This document shows positions 1 to 8,449 of a stretch of DNA of 45,157 bases, piece after piece. Source of the stretch: Bacteroidaceae bacterium. GTDB taxonomy: Bacteria > Bacteroidota > Bacteroidia > Bacteroidales > Barnesiellaceae_A. The position numbers and the translations under genes are program-made. The notes beneath the pieces were generated by a model. That model was not told the DNA's origin. It was given only the letters and a program-made list of their open reading frames with translations, and searched no databases. How positions within the stretch are numbered: position 1 is the stretch's first letter; each line of letters opens with the position of its first letter. The stretch lies in NCBI GenBank assembly GCA_017532725.1, contig JAFXIZ010000029.1:1-45157 (forward strand), read 5' to 3'.

Positions 1-202
1 GTATGCAATAGGTTTGCAAGAAAACAGAGTATTTGCCATATACCAAGATGTAAATATCAAGGTTTTACCTTATTCAAAGGAAGAATACCTTAACAAGAAA
101 CACAAGTATTACGAATCTCATAAACTACATAAGAAAGTGATAACAGAATCTCACATAGGACAGGTGGTAAGAGAAACATTAAGACGATACCTACAATTAT
201 AG
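1..202 (+). CDS. 3' end of an unrecognised protein gene (truncated by window edge)
   Basis: The reading frame is open from base 2 to a TAG stop at 200-202, so the gene starts to the left of the window; the TTG at 14 is not needed as a start. About 66 residues are visible. They are rich in Lys, Tyr, Glu and His and end in a basic, helix-like stretch (VVRETLRRYLQL). I recognise no family, signal peptide or membrane segment. The region is AT-rich compared with the genes that follow. A hairpin just after the stop supports this being a real gene end. No function is proposed. Confidence 0.5.
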   Translation, partial: YAIGLQENRVFAIYQDVNIKVLPYSKEEYLNKKHKYYESHKLHKKVITESHIGQVVRETLRRYLQL

Positions 203-203
203 A

Positions 204-242
204 AATAACCACCTTCAATAAACGAAAGTGGTTATTATTTTT
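204..242 (+). terminator. Rho-independent terminator, convergent
   Basis: The arms AATAACCACCTT and AAGTGGTTATT (204-215, 226-236) pair with one bulged C, and a T-rich tract follows to 242. It lies between the partial plus-strand gene and the convergent minus-strand GH85 gene and could serve both. Confidence 0.75.
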
Positions 243-289
243 ATCTCTGGGTCAACAACTATATTGTTGCCTTATTTACTGTGTTATCG

Positions 290-3200
290 TTACTTTTTTA
301 CAACTTGTTGGGCGCAGAGTATTTTGTCCTCTTGGCTGATGAGTGCAATATATACTCCCGGTGCGATGCGTGGTTTTATTGTAACTTCTCTACCGGCTCG
401 GACTCTTATCTTGTGTGTGGCTACTTGTGCGCCGTTCAAATCTACTATTTGTACGGTGTATGTGCCACTTTGTGCAAATTGCATTGATAGGCTCTCGGTA
501 AACGGATTGGGGTATATGCTGGTGATATACTCATCGGTGTTGGTATTGGTGATGCCCGATTGTATTTTGCCGTCGATGTTTGCAACATATATATAGCGAT
601 ATTCTTTTGTGTCGCTTCCCAATTGGTTGTCGATGTTGAGTGCTACGGTGTATATCTTATATACTCCTTCTCCGGGGTCGGGGAATGTTATGTCCGCGTA
701 GCCCAATATGGTGTCGCCGGTGTCGGTGTCGGTGGTTGCCGTTGCTTCTCCTTCAACCTCGGTGTACTCGTGGGGCCGATTGTCGGCAATGTAGGTTATA
801 TCGGCTCTTCCTATTTCAAATGTTGGTACGACTTTTACCTTTTGGGCTGTTTCACCGGCAAGGTTGGTGTAGCCTATTGTTTCTATAGCCTCTACAATTA
901 TTTTGCCTTGATAATCGTCATCGGCAGGGTCGGCAGGGTAGTAGTGGGTGAGTAGTTTGGCATCGGGGTAGTTTGTTACACTGTTGGGATATCCTTGGTC
1001 GAAGGTGTTCTCGAAGTCCCAATATCCTACCAATCCATCTACGCTGTCGGGTGTTGTGGTTGATTGCATTGCTGCCGATACCTCGTCGGCCGAGAGGGCT
1101 TTGTTGTATATTCTGAAGTTGTCTATTACGGCATCAAATCCGGCGTAGCGGCCTTTGCCGGCTATTCCTCCTATGCCTATTGTTGCGTTGGGGTCGAAGT
1201 CGAGCCAGCCTTTATTCACCGGCTCGACGGTTGATGCCGGCACGAGGGGTTGGCCGTTGATGTAGAGGGTGAACTGATTGTTGGCTTGACGTATCTCCTC
1301 ATACATTGATGTTTCTACCGACTTGTTTTCCTTGAATACGTAGGTGATGTGGTACCACGTTCCTTTTTCAAATTTAAACAGGCGTTTGCCACTGTCGGTT
1401 ACATAGTTATAGACGTAATTATCGCCTTTGGCACTTCTTATGGCTGTGTTTAGCAGATAGCCGTCCTCGTCTATATCGCTCCAAGTCCAACCCCACAAAC
1501 GGTTAGGCCAAGCGTCTTCTTCGGGATTGCGTATGTTCAGCAACCAAGTGGCGTAGTTGATGTCGGTCATTTTTATCCAGAATGAAACCGAGAAGCCTAT
1601 TTCGGAGTATTGGTATTTTACATAATCCCAGCCCGAGCCTTCGGTAATGGTTTCGGTAATGGGCTTTATGCCTACTTGATTGGCCATAATACCTAATGCG
1701 TTGTGGTTGAGGGCTATGCCTTTCGATGTCGAGCCTTCGGCATTGCTGTTTACGGCATAGTGCAGGCGTATGGGTTTTGAGGGGTGTGTCTTTATGCCTG
1801 CTCCGGGTAGAGTGTTGTTTGTTTCGTTAAGGTCGCGCTCATCGCCGTTGGCGTCAACCATATAGAACTCGTTGTTGTAGTCTTTTATTATAAATGCCGC
1901 TGCTGTTTCGGACGCCACTTCCGAGATTGCTTCCAAATCGCCGTCGGTGTCGAGTGCCACAAACTTTTGGATGGTGGGTTTCTTGATGCTCTCTTTGTCG
2001 TAGATTTGTATGAATGAGGGCAACAGTCGTTCCTCGCCTTCGCTATCGACAACAATGAGGTCGTAGAAGCCGTATGGCAATGATTGTGCCTCTACTTGAG
2101 TGGCATCTGCATCTACTGTCGCTTCGAATTGTGTGGTGCTTGTTGCCACAACAACGGTGTCGGTGGTGGCAAAGTTGGGGTTGTTGTATGGCCCTACTAT
2201 GCGCCATTCGGTAGCGGCCGGGTGTAGCACATCCTTGTAACTTACGCTAAACGATTCGTTGGGAGTGATGTAGGTCGATGATATGGTTACGTCGTCGGTG
2301 CATTGGTAGTGACTACCTTCGCCTGTGAGTATCAAGGGGAGTTCTTCGCTCCATACTATCTCCGATTGTGTTCTCATATCCACGCCCACGGCAGCCACAC
2401 CTATTGATAGTGTTGCTGTTTCGGTAGATGCCCTCAATACGTCGAGGGGAGCCGAGAAGAAGAGTGCAGCCCACGATGTGGTTGCTCCCATCAGAGTGGT
2501 GTGCTGTTCGATATTGTTACCTTCGCCATACGATACGCGAGCATATATGTTGTATAATGAAGCGTTGTGGTCGATATTGTAGTGTCCGGTATTATTGCCT
2601 GTGGCACTGTTCATATCGAATATAACTTTAGCATCGATACCGTTCAAATGGCACGATAGGATTTCGGCTGCAGTAATGGTGGGCAGGTCGGGGGCTTGGT
2701 ATGTGCCTCGGCGAATAGATATTTCGCCTATGTTCATATCAATATCTTGTGCATTGGCAAATTGCAGTGCGATAACCGACAATTGCTCATTGCTTGCAAT
2801 GGTAAACGTCTTTTCTGTCCACACGCCCGATACTTGTTGCTCGGCATTGGTCACGATATATTGCTCGGCATTGCTCCAAGTGGCGCAATCGCTACCTGTA
2901 CCCAACAGCAAAGAACAGTCGGTAGTACCTTTGTTGATTTTATATCGTATGGTTACGATATCACCTTGTGCAATGTCAAATTGAGTCTTGAAGAGGTGAA
3001 GAACGCTACAATCTTTCTCGTTACCTACAATGCGCAAAGAAGAGCCACCAAACCAAGCATCGTTCCACGCAAATGATGCCTCCAAGCCGGTTGGTACGTC
3101 GTTGGTAGTGCGTCCGAGAGGCTCTCTCGACCACCACCATCGCCAAGTGGGTAGATAGTCCTGCGTACCTATGTTATACCACTCGGCATTGTTCTCTCTC

Positions 3201-4594
3201 TCGCCGTTGTAGTTGAAGAAGCAACCGTTACCTACGTTGAAGTAACTGACAAAAGCCTCTTTGGAAAGATCCCACGATAGTGTACTTTGTGCTGCCACAA
3301 ACTTCGACATACCAAAGAAACGGCTGTTCAATGCGTTGTCGAGGCTCTCGTTTATAACTAATTGAGGGTCAATGGTGTAAACGGGGTTGTAGTAACTGTT
3401 GGTAAACCAGTGTTCAAGTAACTTTTGGTAGGTGTGTTGTACTTGCATAGGCGATGAGCCGTAGCCGTTACGGTCCTCCCAGAAGGCGTTACTATCGTGT
3501 CCCGACCATATACCTATCGACACTGCTTTCTTGGTTAAGTATTGCCAGCGTCCGTTGGTTTCGCCTTTACCGGTCAGTTTGGGCTCTTTGCCTTGCAGAT
3601 TCACCGATGCATATATGTCGAATGGATTGCGTCCTAATTTGGCTGCATATTCGATGGTAGGTGGCAGATATTCGTTGTTGTTGTTATTAAAGTTGGCATT
3701 CCAATTGTAATTGAGGAAGAACGAACTTTTCTTGTCGGTAGCCGAGCCAAAGAATACCTCGGTAAGCGCATTTACGCCGGTGTCGAATGCCGGGCCTCCC
3801 GACTCTCTTTCGCCGTCGTACCAGATATTCTCGGCCGAGAAACTGCGCATATCGCCGGTGTATATCGAGTCGAAATGTTGTGATATGGCTTTGTTCAGTT
3901 CAACAATCTCCTTGACCCCCATAGCGTTATATCCACCGGCAAACTCCGAGTTGTAGCCGATGCCGTCGATGCCGTAGTAATCGAGCCAAGCCAATACCTT
4001 CTTGCGATTCTCCTCTGTTCCTCCCAAGTCGATATAAGCCTCGCCCCAACCGTTGGTTGTCATATCGGCAGCATAGGCCGGTGTCGATTCTGTTACAACA
4101 GCCACACCGTTTTTGTGTGCTACATCGGCAAAGTTGCCCGGCATACGCATAAAATTATCGCTCCAAGTACCCCACGTCGATATGTATTGCCACATTGTGA
4201 AAACCTCACTGTTAAATATGCCGTTGGGCATAATCTCAAAGGGCGACTTGGCATCGTGCGAGTAACTGAAGCCGTATGGTATCCAATTGACTATCTTCTT
4301 GCTGTAGCACGAATAGTCGTTTGTGCTTTTGTAGGGTGTATCGTAGTCCCAGTCCCACCAAGGTATTAGTGTTTGGTTGATTTGTGTTGCGGGGTTGGTA
4401 AATCGGGCTTTAGGTTTAATGCGTGATATGAAGAAATTGTCATCATCACTCCACTCGTTGCCTTCGGTCCAAGCCGAAATACGAAAGTCGGACCCTGTTG
4501 TTCCAAAGTCTATTTGTCCCGATTTCAGGTATTGAGCCTGTAGGGCGATAGAGCATAGTAATAATGCCGATGTGAGGATAGCAGTTTTTTTCAT
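290..4594 (-). CDS. Secreted GH85 endo-beta-N-acetylglucosaminidase with LamG and T9SS sorting domains
   Basis: Predicted to cut the chitobiose core of N-linked glycans (GH85, ENGase) outside the cell; 1434 residues. The start at 4594 is chosen because it opens a signal peptide (MKKTAILTSALLLCSIALQAQ); longer starts run into the upstream gene. The GH85 barrel spans about 60-600. The pair N215 and E217 in YGIDGIGYNSEF matches the Asn-x-Glu catalytic pair of the family, and the preceding AHKNGVAV segment is typical. Residues about 600-1000 look like beta-sandwich domains, about 1010-1225 is LamG/concanavalin-like, and the last 80 residues (YPNPFTESLS through GVYIALIS) are a type A T9SS sorting domain. 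It follows the radical SAM gene by 26 bp. The catalytic family rests on motif reading; the enzyme could be a divergent relative. Confidence 0.75.
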   Translation of the reverse strand: MKKTAILTSALLLCSIALQAQYLKSGQIDFGTTGSDFRISAWTEGNEWSDDDNFFISRIKPKARFTNPATQINQTLIPWWDWDYDTPYKSTNDYSCYSKKIVNWIPYGFSYSHDAKSPFEIMPNGIFNSEVFTMWQYISTWGTWSDNFMRMPGNFADVAHKNGVAVVTESTPAYAADMTTNGWGEAYIDLGGTEENRKKVLAWLDYYGIDGIGYNSEFAGGYNAMGVKEIVELNKAISQHFDSIYTGDMRSFSAENIWYDGERESGGPAFDTGVNALTEVFFGSATDKKSSFFLNYNWNANFNNNNNEYLPPTIEYAAKLGRNPFDIYASVNLQGKEPKLTGKGETNGRWQYLTKKAVSIGIWSGHDSNAFWEDRNGYGSSPMQVQHTYQKLLEHWFTNSYYNPVYTIDPQLVINESLDNALNSRFFGMSKFVAAQSTLSWDLSKEAFVSYFNVGNGCFFNYNGERENNAEWYNIGTQDYLPTWRWWWSREPLGRTTNDVPTGLEASFAWNDAWFGGSSLRIVGNEKDCSVLHLFKTQFDIAQGDIVTIRYKINKGTTDCSLLLGTGSDCATWSNAEQYIVTNAEQQVSGVWTEKTFTIASNEQLSVIALQFANAQDIDMNIGEISIRRGTYQAPDLPTITAAEILSCHLNGIDAKVIFDMNSATGNNTGHYNIDHNASLYNIYARVSYGEGNNIEQHTTLMGATTSWAALFFSAPLDVLRASTETATLSIGVAAVGVDMRTQSEIVWSEELPLILTGEGSHYQCTDDVTISSTYITPNESFSVSYKDVLHPAATEWRIVGPYNNPNFATTDTVVVATSTTQFEATVDADATQVEAQSLPYGFYDLIVVDSEGEERLLPSFIQIYDKESIKKPTIQKFVALDTDGDLEAISEVASETAAAFIIKDYNNEFYMVDANGDERDLNETNNTLPGAGIKTHPSKPIRLHYAVNSNAEGSTSKGIALNHNALGIMANQVGIKPITETITEGSGWDYVKYQYSEIGFSVSFWIKMTDINYATWLLNIRNPEEDAWPNRLWGWTWSDIDEDGYLLNTAIRSAKGDNYVYNYVTDSGKRLFKFEKGTWYHITYVFKENKSVETSMYEEIRQANNQFTLYINGQPLVPASTVEPVNKGWLDFDPNATIGIGGIAGKGRYAGFDAVIDNFRIYNKALSADEVSAAMQSTTTPDSVDGLVGYWDFENTFDQGYPNSVTNYPDAKLLTHYYPADPADDDYQGKIIVEAIETIGYTNLAGETAQKVKVVPTFEIGRADITYIADNRPHEYTEVEGEATATTDTDTGDTILGYADITFPDPGEGVYKIYTVALNIDNQLGSDTKEYRYIYVANIDGKIQSGITNTNTDEYITSIYPNPFTESLSMQFAQSGTYTVQIVDLNGAQVATHKIRVRAGREVTIKPRIAPGVYIALISQEDKILCAQQVVKK

Positions 4595-4620
4595 ATTATT
4601 GTTATTGTGTTTTTCGGGTT

Positions 4621-5541
4621 TTATTGCCATTTGCGCCCTTGCCAAGTATCGCGCTCGCGCATACGGCGCAACAGACGGGCTGTAAATTCGTGATTTTTCA
4701 GCCCCCAATGAGGAGCAATGAGTAGTTCGGTCGGCGATTGCGATACAAAACGTTCTATCACAATATCGGGGCGAAGCAGTTCGGCAAAGTCTATGGCGCG
4801 GTCGATGTAAGTATCGATGTCGGGTATGTCGAAGTGCTCGGGATGTTGCGCATATTCGTTACCCATAACAGTGCCTTTGATTAATTGCAGTTGGTGTAGT
4901 TTGATAGTGTCGAGGGGTAGTTGCGACAATCGTGTGGCGTGTTGCAACATCTCGTTGTGGCTTTCGCCCGGTAGTCCTAATATAAGATGCGCTCCTGTTA
5001 TGATGTTGGCTGCTGCTGTGCGTCGTATGGCATCAACGGCTGTTGCATAGTCGTGACCACGATTGATGCGTTGCAGTGTGGTGTCGAGGGTACTCTCTAC
5101 ACCGTATTCAACAGTGACAAAAGTACGTTTGGCCAACTCGACAAGGTAGTCGAGCAGGGATGCCGGCATACAGTCGGGGCGTGTGCCTATGATGATACCT
5201 ACAACACCCTCTACCGACAGAGCCTCCTCATATCGTGCTATGAGGCGAGGCAATTCGTCGTAGGTGCTTGTGTAGGCTTGGAAGTATGCCAAGTATCGCA
5301 TTGTCGGATACTTACGGGCAAAGAATCGTATGCCCTCTTGCAGTTGTTGAGTTACACTCAATTCGCTGCGGCAATAGTCGGGGTTGAAAGTCTGGTTGTT
5401 GCAGAAGGTACACCCTCCACGTCCTATCGAGCCGTCACGATTGGGGCAGGTAAAGCCCCCGTTGATAGATATCTTCTGGACTTTACCTGCGAAGTGTTGT
5501 TGTAGGAAAGAGCCGTAGTCGTTGTATCGTGCTTTTTCCAT
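4621..5541 (-). CDS. Radical SAM protein, TIGR01212 (YhcC-like) family
   Basis: A 306-residue radical SAM protein whose substrate is not settled. The iron-sulfur cluster motif is the family's unusual wide form, with C32, C44 and C47 in TCPNRDGSIGRGGCTFCNN, followed by GGCTFCNNQTFNP and the later segment HLILGLPGE. The start at 5541 (MEKARYNDYGSFL) matches the family N-terminus and leaves a 7-bp gap to the upstream peptidase gene; a start at 5580 would overlap that gene by 32 bp and add a non-family tail. It is probably co-transcribed with aroC, the dipeptidase and the GH85 gene on this strand. Confidence 0.88.
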   Translation of the reverse strand: MEKARYNDYGSFLQQHFAGKVQKISINGGFTCPNRDGSIGRGGCTFCNNQTFNPDYCRSELSVTQQLQEGIRFFARKYPTMRYLAYFQAYTSTYDELPRLIARYEEALSVEGVVGIIIGTRPDCMPASLLDYLVELAKRTFVTVEYGVESTLDTTLQRINRGHDYATAVDAIRRTAAANIITGAHLILGLPGESHNEMLQHATRLSQLPLDTIKLHQLQLIKGTVMGNEYAQHPEHFDIPDIDTYIDRAIDFAELLRPDIVIERFVSQSPTELLIAPHWGLKNHEFTARLLRRMRERDTWQGRKWQ

Positions 5542-5548
5542 AGCGATT

Positions 5549-6910
5549 TTATTTCCCGTATCGGTTGTAGAACTCGACAACGGCTATGATGCCTCGCTCG
5601 TACATTTCGAGAGCAAAACTTTCGTTGGGCGAGTGTATGGCGTTCTTTTCAAGACCAAATCCCATCAAAACCGATTTCAAGCCCAATACGCGCTCAAAGA
5701 TGGGTATCACACCGATACTGCCACCACGACGCACTGCCAATGGGGGTTGACCGAATGCCAATTCAAAACCTGCCTCGGCTGCCTTGTATGCCGGTATGTC
5801 TATGGGGCATACATAACTTTCGCTGCCGTGCATCGGGGTTACTTTTACATCGACTGTGGCCGGGGCTATGGCTTGTATGTAGTCGATAAATTGTTGTGTG
5901 ATTTTGTGGTAGTCTTGGTGTGGTATGAGGCGACACGATACCTTGGCGTGAGCCTTTGAGGGTAGTACGGTTTTAGAGCCTTCGCCGGTGTAGCCACCCC
6001 ATATACCACAGATGTCGAATGTGGGGCGTGTGGCTGCGCGCTCGAGGGTCGAGTAACCTTTTTCACCCGAGAGGGCTTTTACGCCGATGGCTTGGCAGTA
6101 GGCTTGTTCGTCGTAAGGCACTGCGGCCATCATAGCTCGTTCGGCAGGCGACAACTCTTCGGCATCATCGTAGAAGTTGGGGATGGTAATGCGACCATCG
6201 GCATCGGTAATGCCTGCCAACATCTTGCACAACTCGTTGATGGGGTTGGCTACGGCACCACCAAAGTGACCCGAGTGAAGGTCGCGACAGGGGCCTGTAA
6301 CCTCAATTTCCCAATAAGCCAAGCCTCGTAAGCCTGTTGTCAACGAGGGATGTTCGCGACCGACCATACTTGTGTCCGATACCAATATGACATCGGCTTT
6401 GAGAAGGTCGCGATTATTGGCGCAGAACTCTTCCAAGCCCGGTGAGCCTACCTCCTCGCCTCCTTCAAAGAGGAATTTTACGTTGCAGTGCAACATATTG
6501 CGTTGCAAGGCTATCTCAAAGGCTTTCACTTGTATAAAAGCCTGACCTTTATCATCGTCTGTTCCACGACCCCACAAACGACCGTCACGCACTTCGGGCT
6601 CAAATGGGTTGCTGTTCCACAACTCCAACGGCTCGGCCGGCATCACGTCGTAGTGACCATATACAATTACTGTGGGGTAGGTGGGGTCTATAATTTTCTC
6701 GCCATATACTACGGGGTTGAAACCGGTCTCCATCAATACGGCCTTGTCGGCACCGGCTGCCACAAGTAACTCACACCAACGGTTGGCACAAGCATACATA
6801 TCATCACGATGCTCGGGTTTGGCACTGATTGAGGGTATGCGCAGTAGCGAGTAGAGTTCATCACGAAAGCGATCTTTGTTTTTTTCGATGTAGTCGAGTG
6901 TCTTTTGCAT
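5549..6910 (-). CDS. M20-family dipeptidase
   Basis: A 453-residue zinc peptidase of the M20 family (carnosinase/PepV-like group), expected to hydrolyse dipeptides in the cytoplasm. It has no signal peptide. Zinc and catalytic residues are in place: H86 and D88 in YGHYDVMP, the aspartates of WGRGTDDDKGQ (117-121), and the general base E152/E153 in FEGGEEVGSPG. The dimerisation (lid) domain follows about residue 205 (DLHSGHFGG), and GFGLEKNAIHSPNE near the C-terminus carries the last metal-ligand His. It lies 40 bp downstream of aroC and 7 bp upstream of the radical SAM gene. The exact dipeptide preference cannot be read from the sequence. Confidence 0.9.
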   Translation of the reverse strand: MQKTLDYIEKNKDRFRDELYSLLRIPSISAKPEHRDDMYACANRWCELLVAAGADKAVLMETGFNPVVYGEKIIDPTYPTVIVYGHYDVMPAEPLELWNSNPFEPEVRDGRLWGRGTDDDKGQAFIQVKAFEIALQRNMLHCNVKFLFEGGEEVGSPGLEEFCANNRDLLKADVILVSDTSMVGREHPSLTTGLRGLAYWEIEVTGPCRDLHSGHFGGAVANPINELCKMLAGITDADGRITIPNFYDDAEELSPAERAMMAAVPYDEQAYCQAIGVKALSGEKGYSTLERAATRPTFDICGIWGGYTGEGSKTVLPSKAHAKVSCRLIPHQDYHKITQQFIDYIQAIAPATVDVKVTPMHGSESYVCPIDIPAYKAAEAGFELAFGQPPLAVRRGGSIGVIPIFERVLGLKSVLMGFGLEKNAIHSPNESFALEMYERGIIAVVEFYNRYGK

Positions 6911-6933
6911 AGGGGTATGGATTAAAGATTAGT

Positions 6934-6954
6934 GTTTAGAGATTAGGGTTTATA
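6934..6954. repeat. Short dispersed intergenic repeat copy
   Basis: Twenty of 21 bases match 20898-20918 (GTTTAGAGATTAG followed by a GTTTATA core). Related strings occur at 24307 and 33131. This copy fills the aroC-dipeptidase gap and reaches the aroC stop codon. Confidence 0.6.
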
Positions 6955-8023
6955 ATTTTGTTGTTTTGTTGCGAAGGCTGTGGTCGAGCAGTGTTATTGC
7001 TGCCATAGCCTCTACAATGGGTATGGCGCGAGGCACTACACAGGGGTCGTGTCGGCCTTCGGCACATATTGTGGTGGCACTGCCATCGGTGTTGACGGTT
7101 TCGGTGGGCTGCAATAGGGTGGGTGTTGGTTTGAAAGCAGCACGAAAGTATATGTCGGCACCATTCGATATGCCACCTTGTATGCCTCCCGAATGGTTGG
7201 TGCGAGTGGCTATCTTGCCATTGTCGTTGTAGAAGTTGTCGCACACTTGCGAGCCTCGCCGGGCTACTCCTGCAAATCCCATACCGTATTCAAAGCCTTT
7301 CACTGCATTGATACTCAATATGGCTTTGCCCAAGTCGGCGTGCAACTTGTCGAATACAGGCTCGCCCCATCCTGCCGGTACTCCTTTTATCACACAACTC
7401 ACTACGCCACCCACACTGTCGCCTTGCGCTTTTACCTCTTTTATGAGAGCCTCCATTTGCGCGGCTGCTGTGGCATCGGGGCATCGTACTATGTTGTTAT
7501 CGATATTCGACAGGTCGTAATTCTCGTAACTCTCCGTTAGGGCTATATGACCTATTTGTGAGGTGTATGCTGTGATGCTTACGCCTTGCGCCTTGAGCAA
7601 CTGCATTGCTATGGCACCGGCCACACAACGCGACACTGTTTCGCGAGCCGACGCCCTGCCTCCTCCTCGGTGGTCGCGATAACCATATTTGGCCAAGTAG
7701 GTATAGTCGGCGTGCGAGGGGCACAATACGTTGCGCAACGAGTCGTAATGTCGGCCATCGGCATTCTCGTTGCGCACGATAAAACCGATAGGCGTACCCA
7801 ATGTCTTTCCTTCGTACAAGCCCGAAAGAAATTCCACTTGGTCTGTTTCATTACGCGATGTAGTAACAGCCGATTGTCCCGGACGGCGACGTGCCACAAA
7901 TTGTTGTATGGCATCTATATCGAGTGTAATTCCTGCCGGAACGCCCTCTATAACGCCACCAATGGCACTTCCGTGCGACTCGCCAAAGGTTGTCAATCGG
8001 TATATGTGTCCTATTGTATTCAT
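6950..8023 (-). CDS. aroC: Chorismate synthase
   Basis: Converts 5-enolpyruvylshikimate-3-phosphate to chorismate, the last step of the shikimate pathway, using reduced FMN. The 357-residue length is normal. Signature segments are [12 protein letters not shown] near the N-terminus, RRRPGQS, and [15 protein letters not shown] around residues 120-135. Its product feeds MenF and MenD, encoded at 41093-43860 in this window. A minus-strand TACATTTG box at 8217-8210 could be part of a promoter with a long leader. The stop codon touches a 21-base copy of a dispersed intergenic repeat (6934-6954). Confidence 0.97.
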   Translation of the reverse strand: MNTIGHIYRLTTFGESHGSAIGGVIEGVPAGITLDIDAIQQFVARRRPGQSAVTTSRNETDQVEFLSGLYEGKTLGTPIGFIVRNENADGRHYDSLRNVLCPSHADYTYLAKYGYRDHRGGGRASARETVSRCVAGAIAMQLLKAQGVSITAYTSQIGHIALTESYENYDLSNIDNNIVRCPDATAAAQMEALIKEVKAQGDSVGGVVSCVIKGVPAGWGEPVFDKLHADLGKAILSINAVKGFEYGMGFAGVARRGSQVCDNFYNDNGKIATRTNHSGGIQGGISNGADIYFRAAFKPTPTLLQPTETVNTDGSATTICAEGRHDPCVVPRAIPIVEAMAAITLLDHSLRNKTTKL

Positions 8024-8094
8024 AGAATTTCGTGTATCTGCAAGTAAAGATAATGCTTTTTGTTGAAACTGTATGTCTGTTTTGGTAAATTTTG

Positions 8095-8102
8095 TATTTT
8101 TG
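8095..8102 (+). promoter_or_regulatory. Possible -7 box upstream of structured RNA copy 1
   Basis: TATTTTTG matches the Bacteroidetes TAnnTTTG box. No TTTG lies at the expected 19-21 bp upstream, so this is weak. If used, the transcript would start near 8110 and the leader would contain the RNA element at 8258-8414. Confidence 0.35.
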
Positions 8103-8257
8103 CAGTATTGAATATAACCGGAATATAAAGAATAACTATAAATTTAATATGCCTATGAAATAAATAAAAAGAGTATCTCGTGTATTAAGTAAGTTCGGTT
8201 TACTTGATGCAAATGTAGAATTGAACTTTTTATAGACATTATATATAGCTTTTGCTA

Positions 8258-8414
8258 TTATTCTCTAACGATAAAATCCGCCAAATTTTGTATGCACACG
8301 AGAATAAGTAAGCGAAAGGTTTGCGCTATGGGCGTGGACTGTTTCGGACTTATTGGTGTGCAAGGTTCTTGGCGGAGCCGTTCGTTTCGATAAGTGCTAT
8401 AAATGGTTCACGCC
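8258..8414 (+). ncRNA. Structured RNA element, copy 1, upstream of the LRR protein gene
   Basis: A leader or small RNA sharing order and sequence blocks with 44083-44237. Nested pairings: AACGA/TCGTT (8267-8271/8382-8386), CCGCCAA/TTGGCGG (8278-8284/8369-8375), TGCACAC/GTGTGCA (8293-8299/8356-8362) and AATAAGT/ACTTATT (8303-8309/8348-8354). A further pairing, GGCGTGGACT (8331-8340) with GGTTCACGCC (8405-8414), crosses the nested stems as a pseudoknot. TTATTCTC (8258-8265) can pair with GAGAATAA (8300-8307), which competes with the apical stem. I do not recognise the class among riboswitches, ribozymes or 6S RNA. It ends 35 nt before the ATG of the LRR gene. The stretch 8024-8257 holds otherwise only AT-rich sequence. 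Confidence 0.7.
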
Positions 8415-8449
8415 TTTAGTATAAGTATAAATTTCTAATAAAAATAAGT

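Noticed and set aside
4595..4708. Upstream start for the GH85 gene
   Set aside because: It would add a basic, non-signal segment overlapping the radical SAM gene; the signal peptide begins at 4594.
8258..8414. Known metabolite riboswitch (TPP, cobalamin, SAM, FMN, ZTP, guanidine)
   Set aside because: None of the conserved core strings of these classes is present, and the downstream genes do not fit their targets.
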